From positions 62,001 through 126,000 of the forward strand of contig JAWKRG010000012.1 in assembly GCA_041389725.1 (NCBI GenBank): a stretch of DNA of 64,000 bases. Direction: 5' to 3'. The translations under genes were made by a program, and so were the position numbers. The notes under the pieces were generated by a model that worked only from the letters and a program-made list of their open reading frames with translations, was not told where the DNA came from and made no database searches. Source of the stretch: Polyangiaceae bacterium (GTDB lineage: Bacteria; Myxococcota_A; Polyangia; Polyangiales; Polyangiaceae). Of this stretch, positions 33,638-41,694 are shown piece after piece (the first letter of the stretch is position 1; each line of letters opens with the position of its first letter).

Positions 33638-34956
33638 TGCTCTGCAGCGCAGAGCATGCTCGCACATTCACTGGACCGCGTGCAGGGTGCGCCCTTGGGC
33701 TTGCCGCGTGGAGGCGGCGGCGGAGCGCTGCCCGAAGGCGCCGCTACGGGGGCAGCAGCCACAGCCGCTGGTCGTTTTGAGGCCATTGCTGCGGCAGGCT
33801 CGTCGGGGGCCGGGACCCGCGGCGTCGTGGCGGGCGGCTCGGCCGCCGCTCTGACCGCGGGCAGCTGCAGGTTCGTCAGCGCATGGCCGAGGATGTCGGG
33901 TGGCGGAGTGCGCATCACAGTTCGCGTCGCGAACAGGCCCAGGCCGAGGCCGGCGGTCAGTGCGAGGGCGGCGAATAGCGGTCCTCGTCGACGCGGCGGC
34001 AACGACAGGCGCGCGGCGTGTTGACTCTCCAGCACCTGTGCACCGTCGGATGCCGCCGACGACAAGGTGGGCTTCGGATCCAAGAAGGGTTCACTGGGGC
34101 GACCCACCGGCGTTTCTGCGGTCACGCGTCCCGATTTCGGGCCTTGCCCGCCAGCGGCCTCGCGCACCGCATCGGAAAGCGCGCGCGCCGACATGGGGCG
34201 TCGCTCCGGGCGAGTCGACAGGGCGCGGAGCACGACTGACGCGAGCGCGCTCGGCACGTGGCTTCCCGGCGGAGCAGGATTGAGACGAGCTTCGACGTTG
34301 GTCACGTCGTCCCAGGGCAAACGACCGACCAGCATGGCGTAGAGCAAGACGGCGAGCTCGTACACGTCGCTGGCTACGCTGGCGGGGGCTCCAAAGAAAC
34401 GTTCTGGCGCCATCGTCGCGGGGGTGCCGCGCGCCACACCCGCCTGCGTCGTGGTCGAAGCGGGTGCTTCCACGTCCTTGGCAATGCCGAAGTCGAGCAG
34501 CACGGCGCGCTGGCCATCCTCGACGAGCACTACGTTTTCTGCTTTGAGATCGCGGTGCACGAGCCCAGCCTCGTGCAGGCAGTGGGTGGCATCGGCTACT
34601 TGGTCGAACAGATCCAAGGCGCGTTCCAGCGGCAGCGCGCCACGACTGCCCAAGCGCTGCGCCAAGGTTTCTCCTGGGTAGCGCTGCATCGCGAGGTACG
34701 GTGTCCCGTCGTCCAGCTGGCCGGAGTCGAGCACGCGCGCGATGCTCGGGTGCTCGACGCGACTGAGCATCACAGCTTCGGCCAAGAAGCGTTGTTGCTC
34801 CTTGGCCGACAGGCTCGACTCGCGCGGCACCTTGAGCGCCACCTCGCGACCGTCGCGGCTGGCGGCATACACGACCGCACTTCCACCCTCGCCCAGCACG
34901 CCGCTGACCGCGTAGGGGCCCACACGGCCGGGGGCGGCGGTCTCGGCGGCGAGCAT
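33628..34956 (-). CDS. Ser/Thr protein kinase with Cys-rich extracytoplasmic tail
   Basis: 442 residues from the ATG at 34956. The kinase domain (~12-275) has GEGGSAVVY, Lys in VALKVP, HRDLKAENVV, DFGIAKD and an APE equivalent in MAPERF, so it should be active. A Ser/Pro-rich juxtamembrane region leads to one hydrophobic helix (LFAALALTAGLGLGLFA, ~338-354), then a Pro/Ala-rich stretch and a final ~20-residue module with four cysteines (APCTRSSECASMLCAAEQC) outside the membrane. That tail resembles the small disulfide modules seen in secreted proteins of this window and may sense a ligand or redox state. Divergent from the FHA-sigma54 gene. Confidence 0.88.
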   Translation of the reverse strand: MLAAETAAPGRVGPYAVSGVLGEGGSAVVYAASRDGREVALKVPRESSLSAKEQQRFLAEAVMLSRVEHPSIARVLDSGQLDDGTPYLAMQRYPGETLAQRLGSRGALPLERALDLFDQVADATHCLHEAGLVHRDLKAENVVLVEDGQRAVLLDFGIAKDVEAPASTTTQAGVARGTPATMAPERFFGAPASVASDVYELAVLLYAMLVGRLPWDDVTNVEARLNPAPPGSHVPSALASVVLRALSTRPERRPMSARALSDAVREAAGGQGPKSGRVTAETPVGRPSEPFLDPKPTLSSAASDGAQVLESQHAARLSLPPRRRGPLFAALALTAGLGLGLFATRTVMRTPPPDILGHALTNLQLPAVRAAAEPPATTPRVPAPDEPAAAMASKRPAAVAAAPVAAPSGSAPPPPPRGKPKGAPCTRSSECASMLCAAEQCQ

Positions 34957-34962
34957 GGCGGA

Positions 34963-34990
34963 AGCATAGTGGAATGACCGCGCCGAGCAA
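34963..34990 (-). promoter_or_regulatory. Sigma70-type promoter of the kinase gene
   Basis: Minus strand: TTGCTC (34990-34985), 16-nt spacer, TATGCT (34968-34963), then 6 nt to the ATG at 34956. No Shine-Dalgarno; leaderless transcript expected. Confidence 0.5.
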
Positions 34991-35066
34991 CGCGCCGCAC
35001 GATTCGGCACGGCGACTGGGCTATCCGGCAGCGGAGGCCTTCCGCTATGCTGGGCGCCCCCCGCTC

Positions 35067-36404
35067 ATGGTCTTCACTCGCACCACCAATCTGTTGCCCG
35101 TCGCCGACGCTGCAGCGCCAGCCCGTTTGCGGGTGTTGCACGGCCCGGATGCCGGGGTCGAGGTGGCGATCCCTCCCGTCGGACTGATCCTCGGCGCGGA
35201 GGCGGCCGCGGATTTCGTCGTCAACGATCCGGCCGTTTCTCGGCGCCACTGCAGCATCGTCCCTCGCGGCGAGGGCTTCGAGGTCACGGATCTGGGGTCG
35301 CGCAACGGCACCTTCGTCGACGGAGTCGCCATCGGCAAAGCGGTGCTCCCCGTGGGAGCGGTTTTGCGTCTGGGCGGCACGTTGATCGGATTGGTGCCTG
35401 CCGAAGAGCACGTACGCATTCCGCCCAGTGAACGTTCGAGCTTTGGCGCGCTCGTCGGCACCAGCATCGCCATGCGCCAGATCTACGCCATCCTCGAGCG
35501 CGCCAGCGCATCGCGCGCGCCGATCTTGTTGCTCGGGGAAAGCGGCACCGGCAAGGAGCTCGCCGCAAGAGCCGTGCACGAACACAGCCCCAGACACGAT
35601 CAGGCGTTTGTGGTGTTCGACTGCGGCGCGTCGACGGAAACGCTGATCGAGAGCGATCTCTTTGGTCACGTCAAAGGTGCGTTCACGGGCGCGCATGCCG
35701 ACCGCCCCGGAGCGTTCGAGCTGGCCCATGGGGGCACCTTGTTCCTGGACGAGATCGGAGACCTTCCGCTGCCGCTTCAGCCCAAACTGTTGCGCTTGCT
35801 CGAAACCGGCGAGGTGACACGGCTCGGCGGCCGGCGGCCGGAGCGCTTCGACGTGCGCATCATCGCGGCTACCCATCGCAATCTCGACGAAGAGGTGGAT
35901 CGCGGCACCTTTCGCGGGGATCTCTTCTATCGTTTGGCAGTCGTCGAGGTGCATTTGCCGCCGCTACGGCAACGCTTGGAAGACGTCACCGAATTGATCG
36001 AGGTATTCCTGAAGCGGGAAGGACGTGACGTTCAGGAGCTTCGCGGGGCAAGTCTCGACAGACTGCTGCGCTACCACTTTCCGGGTAACGTGCGCGAGCT
36101 TCGCAACATCGTAGCGCGCGCCGTGGCGCTGGCGCCGCCTGGAGCGTCTTTCGCGGAGTTGCCGATCTTGCTGGGGGGGACGACCTCGAAGGCCGATACG
36201 GAGTGGGTCGCGCGTGCGGACCGGCCGTTTCAAGAAGCGAAGGCGGAGCTCGTCGCGCGCTTCGAGCGGGACTACCTGAAGGACCTGCTCCTTCGCGCGG
36301 GGGACAACGTCTCGCAGGCGGCGCGTCTGTCGGGCATCGAACGCAAGCACCTGTATCGCTTGCTCGAGCGCGCGGGCCTCGGGCGCAAGAGCGACGAAGG
36401 CTGA
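35067..36404 (+). CDS. FHA-domain sigma54-dependent transcriptional activator
   Basis: 445 residues from the ATG at 35067. An in-frame ATG at 34974 would add 31 residues of doubtful value and remove the room for two promoters; TATGCT at 35046-35051 supports the later start. Residues ~20-110 form an FHA domain with SRRH and SRNGT, but the usual GR motif reads LGAE, so the phosphothreonine-contacting Arg is missing. Residues ~125-350 are an AAA+ activator: GESGTGKE, GAFTGA (sigma54 contact), Walker B GTLFLDEIG. A Fis-type helix-turn-helix ends the protein (NVSQAARLSGIERKHLYRLL). It should activate sigma54 promoters, gated by the FHA domain. It is divergent from a kinase gene that may supply the signal. 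Confidence 0.88.
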   Translation: MVFTRTTNLLPVADAAAPARLRVLHGPDAGVEVAIPPVGLILGAEAAADFVVNDPAVSRRHCSIVPRGEGFEVTDLGSRNGTFVDGVAIGKAVLPVGAVLRLGGTLIGLVPAEEHVRIPPSERSSFGALVGTSIAMRQIYAILERASASRAPILLLGESGTGKELAARAVHEHSPRHDQAFVVFDCGASTETLIESDLFGHVKGAFTGAHADRPGAFELAHGGTLFLDEIGDLPLPLQPKLLRLLETGEVTRLGGRRPERFDVRIIAATHRNLDEEVDRGTFRGDLFYRLAVVEVHLPPLRQRLEDVTELIEVFLKREGRDVQELRGASLDRLLRYHFPGNVRELRNIVARAVALAPPGASFAELPILLGGTTSKADTEWVARADRPFQEAKAELVARFERDYLKDLLLRAGDNVSQAARLSGIERKHLYRLLERAGLGRKSDEG

Positions 36405-36460
36405 CCCGTCGCACAGCGCGGCGGCGCTTCGGCGTGTCACCGGCACAGAAACGTGCGGAT

Positions 36461-36489
36461 TTCGACCAAACGCGCCAGGTATGTAATAC
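36461..36489 (+). promoter_or_regulatory. Possible promoter in an AT-rich island
   Basis: TTCGAC (36461-36466), 17-nt spacer, TAATAC (36484-36489), 8 nt before a TTG at 36498. The surrounding 60 bp are far AT-richer than the window average and include AATACTTGTATT, a near palindrome. Hexamer matches are modest. Confidence 0.35.
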
Positions 36490-36497
36490 TTGTATTA

Positions 36498-37286
36498 TTG
36501 CGCCATAAGTATTGGACTTTTCTTGGTTTGGTGTGCGCGACAGGCGCGGCCGGTCTGGTGTTGGAGGGGCGAGGCGCCGCCCGCGCGCAGACGGTGACCG
36601 CCGAGACGGCGCCCGTCGGACGGAGCGTTGGACTTCGCGTGACACCCTCTCCGCACGTCTCTCCTGAGCCCGAAGCCCCGCGTGCCGTGCCGATGTCTGG
36701 CGACCTGCCGCTTTGGGTCGCACCCGGAACGGGCTCGCGGGTGGTGGTCTATCTGCACGGGTTCTGCGGTGAACCAAGCCGCGCAGACGAGTGGGCTCGA
36801 TCGGTACAGCCCCTGGCGACCGTGGTCGGCCTGACTGGCAATGTGCCGTGCGTGGATCGACCGGGTCGATTTCGCTACGCGGCGGACGTGAAGTACCTCG
36901 ACTACCGGATTCGCAAAGCGATTCGGAGTAGCAGCGCGGCGCTAGAACGATCCCTGGACGCGGAGAGCATCGTGCTCGTCGGATACTCGGAGGGCGCCTT
37001 GCGGGCGGAGCAGCTCGCGTGGCTCTTTCCTCGGCGATACTCGCGCACGGTGTTGATGAGCGGTCCGAGCGCGCCCGCCTACGAGCACCTTGCGCGCACC
37101 GAGCGCGTCGCGATCGTGCGGGGCCAGCGCGAGTACAGCAAGTCCTATCGCAACGCCGCGGGGCACCTGACCCGCGCCGGGCTGGCGGCGCAGTACTTCG
37201 AACTGCCTGGCGCGGCCCACGGCGAGTTTGGGCCGGACGCGGCGAGAGTCGTGGCAGACATCTTCGACTTTCTGCTCGCCGATTGA
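36498..37286 (+). CDS. Exported alpha/beta hydrolase
   Basis: 262 residues from a TTG at 36498, which gives a short N-terminus, a hydrophobic helix (FLGLVCATGAAGLVL) and an AxA-like cleavage region; a GTG at 36453 is an alternative. The alpha/beta hydrolase fold is shown by VVVYLHGFCGEP (oxyanion HG near residue 87), the nucleophile elbow VGYSEGA (Ser near residue 170) and a late His in GAAHGEF (~245). Such enzymes cleave esters, lactones or amides; the substrate is unknown. Export suggests action in the periplasm or outside. Likely monocistronic, with an AT-rich promoter region immediately upstream. Confidence 0.75.
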   Translation: MRHKYWTFLGLVCATGAAGLVLEGRGAARAQTVTAETAPVGRSVGLRVTPSPHVSPEPEAPRAVPMSGDLPLWVAPGTGSRVVVYLHGFCGEPSRADEWARSVQPLATVVGLTGNVPCVDRPGRFRYAADVKYLDYRIRKAIRSSSAALERSLDAESIVLVGYSEGALRAEQLAWLFPRRYSRTVLMSGPSAPAYEHLARTERVAIVRGQREYSKSYRNAAGHLTRAGLAAQYFELPGAAHGEFGPDAARVVADIFDFLLAD

Positions 37287-37423
37287 TGCCTATCTGGGCT
37301 GGATGCGGCGAATCTAGAAGAAAGTCACGTATTTTCATGACGTTACGGGATCAGTCGCAAACTTGTCCTACATTGTGAGTTTTTGTATGTGCACAAGCGC
37401 TAAAGTGCGCTACACCCCCTCGC

Positions 37424-38335
37424 ATGAACGGGCGAGTCTGGGGTGTGCTTGCGCTGGGGGTGTCCATGGCTGCGTGCGCGAATCCGGTGGATGACACCGG
37501 GGGCACAGCCGTACAGGCACCGCAGGGCGGCGGGAGCTTGGCCCCCGCACCCGTCAAAGGCGGCTACGACGGCAACGTTGCCACTGGCCTACCGAGCGGT
37601 AGTGCCGGCGCGACCGGTGCCGGTGGTGAAGGCGGCGCGGGCGGAGACAATGGCAGCGGAGGCGGCGGCGTCGAACCGCCGACTCATCCCGAGCCAGGGC
37701 TGACGCTCTCGTTCGATTTCGAAGGCAGCATGGGATACGCCTTCGACGTTTCAGGTTCGGGCAACCACAGTGCGCCGCCTGGCCCCGGCGTCAACATCAG
37801 TGCCGCGGGCAAGAATGGTCAGGGCGCGTCGTTCACCGGCGGCGGTGGCAGCATCGTGGTCAACAGCTCGTCCAGCCTGGACTTCAAGAGCGGTGCCACC
37901 ATCGAGTTCTGGGTGAAGCTCGCCAGCGTCCAGTCGGGCACCATCGTGAGCCGTGGCATCGCATACGGGGGCAACTCCGTGCGCGTGCGCACCACCCAGG
38001 GCAACCTGCAAGTCGTGTTTTCTGGCGCGGCGGGGGGCTCGACCACGCTCACCAGTTCGCCCAATCTGCTCGGAACGACCTGGACCCACGTCGCGATCGT
38101 CAACGACGGCTCCGAGCTGGAACTCTACATCAACGGTGAGCTGGAAACCTCGGTTGCCGGTGGCTACTTGGGAGCGCTTTCCAGCAGTCTCATCGTCGGC
38201 AAGTCGGACAGTTCGGATCTTGCAATGACAGGCACCTTGGACGAGCTCAAGTGGTGGACCGTCGCGCGATCGCCCGCGGAGATCTGCGCAGACGCCGGAG
38301 GGACCTTCGGCGGTTCAGCGTGTTCGTTGCCCTGA
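37424..38335 (+). CDS. LamG/concanavalin-like lipoprotein
   Basis: 303 residues; signal peptide ends VSMAAC. A Gly/Ala/Ser linker (~25-85) leads to a LamG-like jelly-roll domain: LTLSFDFEGSMGYAFDVSGSGNH, GASFTGGGGSIVV, ATIEFWVKLA, WTHVAIVNDGSELELYINGEL and TLDELKWWTVARSPAEI are in family order. LamG domains bind sugars or proteins; no hydrolase residues are evident. The protein is probably displayed on the outer surface. The 137-bp gap upstream is AT-rich with TAAAGT and TACACC (7 nt before the ATG) as possible -10 elements. The NUDIX gene starts 25 bp after the stop, so the two may be cotranscribed. Confidence 0.8.
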   Translation: MNGRVWGVLALGVSMAACANPVDDTGGTAVQAPQGGGSLAPAPVKGGYDGNVATGLPSGSAGATGAGGEGGAGGDNGSGGGGVEPPTHPEPGLTLSFDFEGSMGYAFDVSGSGNHSAPPGPGVNISAAGKNGQGASFTGGGGSIVVNSSSSLDFKSGATIEFWVKLASVQSGTIVSRGIAYGGNSVRVRTTQGNLQVVFSGAAGGSTTLTSSPNLLGTTWTHVAIVNDGSELELYINGELETSVAGGYLGALSSSLIVGKSDSSDLAMTGTLDELKWWTVARSPAEICADAGGTFGGSACSLP

Positions 38336-38360
38336 GCCGAACGGGGGCGCGCGGGACCCG

Positions 38361-38756
38361 GTGCTGATCACCGTCGTTGCCGCCGCCATCCTCGAGGGGG
38401 ACACCTGCTTGGTCACTCGGCGCGGGCCCGGGGGCGCCGCGGCGTTCAAGTGGGAGTTTCCCGGGGGCAAGGTGCGGCCCGGCGAAAGCGGGCCTCATGC
38501 ACTGGAGCGCGAGATCGCCGAAGAGCTCGCGCTCGTCATCGAGGTGGGCAGCATCCTCGGCCGTGCTCGAGCAGAGGACGCTGCGACCATCGACCTGACC
38601 CTCTACGAGGCACGGATCCGCTCCGGCTCGCCCCAACTACGTGAGCATCTGGAACTGCGCTGGGCGCGCGCCCACGATTTGGACGGCTTGGACTTCGCAG
38701 CGCCCGACGTGCCCCTGATCGAAAAGGTAGTTGCGCGGTTGTCCCAGCCGGGGTGA
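38361..38756 (+). CDS. NUDIX hydrolase (MutT-like)
   Basis: 131 residues from a GTG at 38361. The Nudix box is GGKVRPGESGPHALEREIAEEL (near residues 34-55), which keeps the G-x5-E-x7-RE-x2-EE core; the last Gly of the consensus is Ala. The preceding KWEFPGGK is typical of MutT/8-oxo-dGTP diphosphatases, and the C-terminal half is compatible with the same fold. Such cytosolic Mg2+ enzymes hydrolyse nucleoside diphosphate derivatives, in MutT cleaning oxidised dGTP from the pool. Specificity is not proven here. The gene follows the LamG lipoprotein gene closely and is followed by short direct repeats. Confidence 0.85.
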   Translation: MLITVVAAAILEGDTCLVTRRGPGGAAAFKWEFPGGKVRPGESGPHALEREIAEELALVIEVGSILGRARAEDAATIDLTLYEARIRSGSPQLREHLELRWARAHDLDGLDFAAPDVPLIEKVVARLSQPG

Positions 38757-38760
38757 ATCG

Positions 38761-38826
38761 CCGCAGCCGCTCCGAGGCCTCGAGACCACGCGGGGCTGAC
38801 TCGGGGCCGCAGCCGCTGCTCCGAGG
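38761..38826. repeat. Short direct repeat after the NUDIX stop codon
   Basis: CCGCAGCCGCTCCGAGG (38761-38777) recurs as CCGCAGCCGCTGCTCCGAGG (38807-38826) with a 3-bp insertion. It begins 4 bp after the stop codon. Confidence 0.55.
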
Positions 38827-38862
38827 GTGCTCAAGCATGGGCGCGAAGCGCCGTTGACCTTG

Positions 38863-39078
38863 ATGATGCGTGCTCTCGTCCTGCTCTCGGTGCTGCTCGT
38901 TCCGCCCGCTCCCCAGAGCCGCGTGCAGCGCTGCAATACGGCCTGCCAGGACGCCTATACGGAATGCGTACTCGCCTGTGACGGGAACTTGGACTGCGCG
39001 AAGAGCTGCGCGGAGCGGACGGCCGCTTGCGTGAAGCGCTGCTCGGAAGCCGAACCTGCACGGATGTCGCGGAATTGA
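38863..39078 (+). CDS. Small secreted protein with four CX3C motifs
   Basis: 71 residues from the ATG at 38863 (38866 and a GTG at 38827 are alternatives). A signal peptide (MRALVLLSVLLVPPAP) precedes a ~48-residue mature chain with eight cysteines at 24, 28, 35, 39, 45, 49, 56 and 60, that is, four CX3C motifs separated by 6, 5 and 6 residues. Twin CX3C motifs on paired helices form disulfide-stapled hairpins in small Tim and CHCH-type eukaryotic proteins; a similar fold by convergence is inferred. The 3' end overlaps the next gene's proposed TTG start (TTGA), indicating coupled expression with a C39-like protein. Function unknown. Confidence 0.65.
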   Translation: MMRALVLLSVLLVPPAPQSRVQRCNTACQDAYTECVLACDGNLDCAKSCAERTAACVKRCSEAEPARMSRN

Positions 39079-40082
39079 GCGATCTGATCTATGACTTCTC
39101 GGTGGCGTCTTGGCAGCCTGTCTCTCTGCCCTTGAGGCTTTTTGCGGTCGGCCTGGTCGCCGCCGCTGGCGTGGGCGCTTGGGTGTTGCCGCGTGCCTCT
39201 TCCGCGCGAGGACCCCAGAGCCAGCTGCGCGCAGGGCTTTGTGCCGAGCAAGGGAGCCACGCGCGGGCGCTGGCCACCGACTTGACACGCGATCGCGCGG
39301 AAGAAGCGAGACGAGCGCGCCTAGAGGCGGCCGTGCGACCCATGCCCGACTTGACTCAGACCGCCCAGGATCTGGCGCTGCCCGGTGGGGGCGGCAGCTA
39401 CTGCGGTCCGGTGGCCGTCTCCAATGCAATCGCGGGCTGGGCGGCCGCGGGACAGCACAGTCTGCTGCCGGACGCACATGACCCCCGCGCTGCGCAGACT
39501 ACGCTCGTGAAGCTGCTCGGGTCTGCGCGCTACATGGGCACGGGCGTGAACAGCGGGACGGGCGCTGCTGGGCTGATGGTGGGGCTCGAGCGCTACCTGC
39601 GCGACCGCGGCTTCGCGGCCACTCTGCAGTACGATGGCTGGCGCGCGCACCCTCAGCGATTCTCCTCGGGACGCCGCACTCCGAGCGCAGAGGCGATTCG
39701 AACGGCCTTCGACGCTGGAAGCGCCGTCTTCGTCAATATCGGCTGGTACCAACCGAGTCCGCGCGTCGCGGGCGTGTACCGTCGCCATGGGGGTCACTGG
39801 CTCACGCTGGTGGGTCATGGCGTCGACGCGGCGGGGGAACCCGCCGTCGACGTACTCATCCTTCATGATCCGGCGCCCTGGGCTGGCGCAGAAGGAGCGC
39901 GCCACTTCGCACGATTTGCGCCAATCGCGGACGACGGATGGTTGATCACGGAATCGGGGCCGTTTCCTTCGACGGGCTATCACTCGTTGGATGGTGTGCT
40001 CGTGAAACACCCGGGCGACGTTGCGATCGTGGACGGAGTCGTGATGCTAAGCATCCGCCCACGCACGAACTCACCCACCTGA
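39075..40082 (+). CDS. Membrane-anchored C39-like cysteine peptidase domain protein
   Basis: 335 residues if initiated at the TTG at 39075, which overlaps the preceding stop codon; GTG 39102 and TTG 39132 are alternatives that keep the N-terminal hydrophobic helix (LFAVGLVAAAGVGAWVL). The helix is an uncleaved anchor or signal peptide. A C39_2-type papain fold follows: Cys110 in GGGSYCGPVAVSNAI, His241 in RRHGGHWLTLVGHG, and Asp in LILHDPAPW. Triad order and spacing fit peptidase family C39. Substrate unknown; true C39 domains remove double-glycine leaders. The overlap with the tiny CX3C protein makes that protein a candidate partner, though it shows no double-glycine leader. Confidence 0.7.
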   Translation: MSDLIYDFSVASWQPVSLPLRLFAVGLVAAAGVGAWVLPRASSARGPQSQLRAGLCAEQGSHARALATDLTRDRAEEARRARLEAAVRPMPDLTQTAQDLALPGGGGSYCGPVAVSNAIAGWAAAGQHSLLPDAHDPRAAQTTLVKLLGSARYMGTGVNSGTGAAGLMVGLERYLRDRGFAATLQYDGWRAHPQRFSSGRRTPSAEAIRTAFDAGSAVFVNIGWYQPSPRVAGVYRRHGGHWLTLVGHGVDAAGEPAVDVLILHDPAPWAGAEGARHFARFAPIADDGWLITESGPFPSTGYHSLDGVLVKHPGDVAIVDGVVMLSIRPRTNSPT

Positions 40083-40165
40083 CGCGAGGCCGAGGGCCGC
40101 ACACCAAGCTCGCCGTCGTGGTCGATTAGTGAGCGCGGCCCGCTCGTTGCGCTAGAGTCCTCGCG

Positions 40166-40987
40166 ATGTCCATCAAGCGATCCGTGGTTGCCACGGCCCT
40201 GGTCGCGGCCGTGAGCAGTGTTGGAGTCGTCTCGTGCGGGGGGCCGAGCAAAGTGACGTGCGCGTCCGAGCGCTGGGAAGGCATGTGTCAGCTCAAGAGC
40301 GTGACCAAGATCCGAGAGTCCGAGTTCCCTGCGCCGAACGTGATCTTGGAAGTGATGTTCGCTCCCATCCCCAACGCGCAGTATCCCAACTTCACCCCCC
40401 CGGAGTTGCGCGAGGAGATCCAGGTGATGGCTGCACAGGAGCCTGCCGCGCGAGAGCACCTGGAGCGGAACTCTCCGACGCAGTGCCACATGCGGCCCCC
40501 GCCCGCAGGGCAGTGCGTGCCAGGCACGCTGGCGGTGAATTTGCCACCGTTCACTCCTCCGCAGGCGGCGACCGCGACGGGGCCGACGGGCTGTGCTCAG
40601 ATCGAGAATCAGGCCACCCAGGATCGCGTGCGGCAAGATCTAGGCGGCAGTGAGACCCTGGCGGAGGTCATTCTGTTCACCGAGGGCTCCGCAGGGATCG
40701 AGGAAGGTGCGAACGCCCAGGTCCAGGCGCTGGCAGGCCGACTCAGCAGCGCTCCAGACGTCGAGTGCGTCGCCGTCGTCGGCCAAATCACCCCGGGTGA
40801 GCCCCACGCGTTGGCCTTCCAGCGAGCCCAAGCCGTGAAGAACGCCCTAGTGGCGCGCGGAATCGATGGGTCGAGGATGATGACCATCGCCGTGACCGAG
40901 AACGTCTTCGGCACGGGCACGGGCGAGCGCGTGGTGGATCCAAACGCCCGCCGGGTCAGCTTGCGTATCGTCTTGCGCAAGCGCTGA
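40166..40987 (+). CDS. OmpA-like lipoprotein
   Basis: 273 residues; signal peptide ends SVGVVSC. Residues ~25-150 are a Cys- and Pro-containing region I do not recognise (CQLKSVTKIRESEFP). Residues ~165-273 are OmpA/MotB-like: VILFTEGSAGIEEGANAQVQALAG, a VVGQITPGEP strand, then LAFQRAQAVKNALVARGI and NARRVSLRIVL. OmpA-like domains bind diaminopimelate in peptidoglycan; the usual NxxLSxxRA motif is degenerate here (HALAFQRAQAV) so the strength of binding is uncertain. It probably links the outer membrane to the wall. TAGAGT (40153-40158) lies 7 nt before the ATG, suggesting leaderless transcription. Confidence 0.8.
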   Translation: MSIKRSVVATALVAAVSSVGVVSCGGPSKVTCASERWEGMCQLKSVTKIRESEFPAPNVILEVMFAPIPNAQYPNFTPPELREEIQVMAAQEPAAREHLERNSPTQCHMRPPPAGQCVPGTLAVNLPPFTPPQAATATGPTGCAQIENQATQDRVRQDLGGSETLAEVILFTEGSAGIEEGANAQVQALAGRLSSAPDVECVAVVGQITPGEPHALAFQRAQAVKNALVARGIDGSRMMTIAVTENVFGTGTGERVVDPNARRVSLRIVLRKR

Positions 40988-41069
40988 CCGCCAGGTCCGT
41001 CAATTCGAGTTCCGTTGCGGCCGCCTTTCGGCGTATCTTCCCAGCAACTTCAGGGATGAGGAGCGACCG

Positions 41070-41636
41070 ATGAGCAACGCCGTGCAATGGTTTCAGATTC
41101 AAGGGACGGACTACAAACCCCTCCAGGCCTTCTACAAGAAGGTCTTTGGCTGGAAGTACACACCCACACCCGATGGCAGCGGTGGAGTGATGGTTACGCC
41201 AGCTCCGGGTGGCATTGCGGGTGGGATCGGTCCCACCATGGACGGAACGTCGAAGTCCGTCGCGGTGTACGTGAGCGTCACGGATATCCAAGGCATGCTC
41301 GAAAAGGTGGAGGGCGCTGGTGGGCAGATCGCCATGCCGGTAATGGACCTGCCCGCAGGCATGGGCAAGATCAGCGGCTTCGTCGACCCCGCGGGGAACT
41401 TCACCGGGCTGTGGCAGCCGCCGCCCGCACCCACTGCCTCCAAGAAAGCCGCAAAGAAGGCGAGCAAGCGAGCAGGCAAGAAGACTGCGAAGAAGACTGC
41501 GAAGAAGACTGCGAAACGCGGAGCGAAGAAATCCGCCCCCAAGAAGGCCGCAAAGGCCGCCAAGAAAGCCGCGAAAAAGCCGGCAGCGGCAAAGAAGCGG
41601 CCCGCCAAGAAGAAGGCATCGCGGCGCAAGGCCTGA
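41070..41636 (+). CDS. VOC-family protein fused to a histone H1-like Lys/Ala tail
   Basis: 188 residues with a good GAGGAG ribosome site. Residues 1-118 are a VOC (glyoxalase/bleomycin-resistance) domain: VQWFQIQGTDYKPLQAFYKKVFGW at the start, VYVSVTDIQGMLEKVEGAGG in the middle and ISGFVDPAGNFTGLWQ at the end. One VOC module of this size normally dimerises. Residues ~124-188 consist almost only of Lys, Ala, Arg and Ser in AKKAAKK-type repeats, like the C-terminal tail of histone H1 and bacterial H1-like proteins, which bind DNA by charge. No signal peptide, so cytosolic or nucleoid-associated. The metal ligands of glyoxalase I are not all apparent; enzymatic activity is open. Confidence 0.8.
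   Translation: MSNAVQWFQIQGTDYKPLQAFYKKVFGWKYTPTPDGSGGVMVTPAPGGIAGGIGPTMDGTSKSVAVYVSVTDIQGMLEKVEGAGGQIAMPVMDLPAGMGKISGFVDPAGNFTGLWQPPPAPTASKKAAKKASKRAGKKTAKKTAKKTAKRGAKKSAPKKAAKAAKKAAKKPAAAKKRPAKKKASRRKA
41478..41513 (+). repeat. 12-bp tandem repeat in the H1-like tail
   Basis: Three perfect copies of AAGAAGACTGCG encode Lys-Lys-Thr-Ala units inside the basic tail, a slippage-prone stretch that could vary in copy number between strains. Confidence 0.8.
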
Positions 41637-41694
41637 GCTCAACCAGAAAGCGCGTTTGTCGCGTGGGCGCGCCGGGTGTGGAACACTTCCCCGG

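Noticed and set aside
38863..40082. Classical bacteriocin with C39 leader peptidase
   Set aside because: The small protein has a Sec-type signal and no double-glycine leader, and the C39-like protein is not fused to an ABC transporter; only a general partner relation is proposed.
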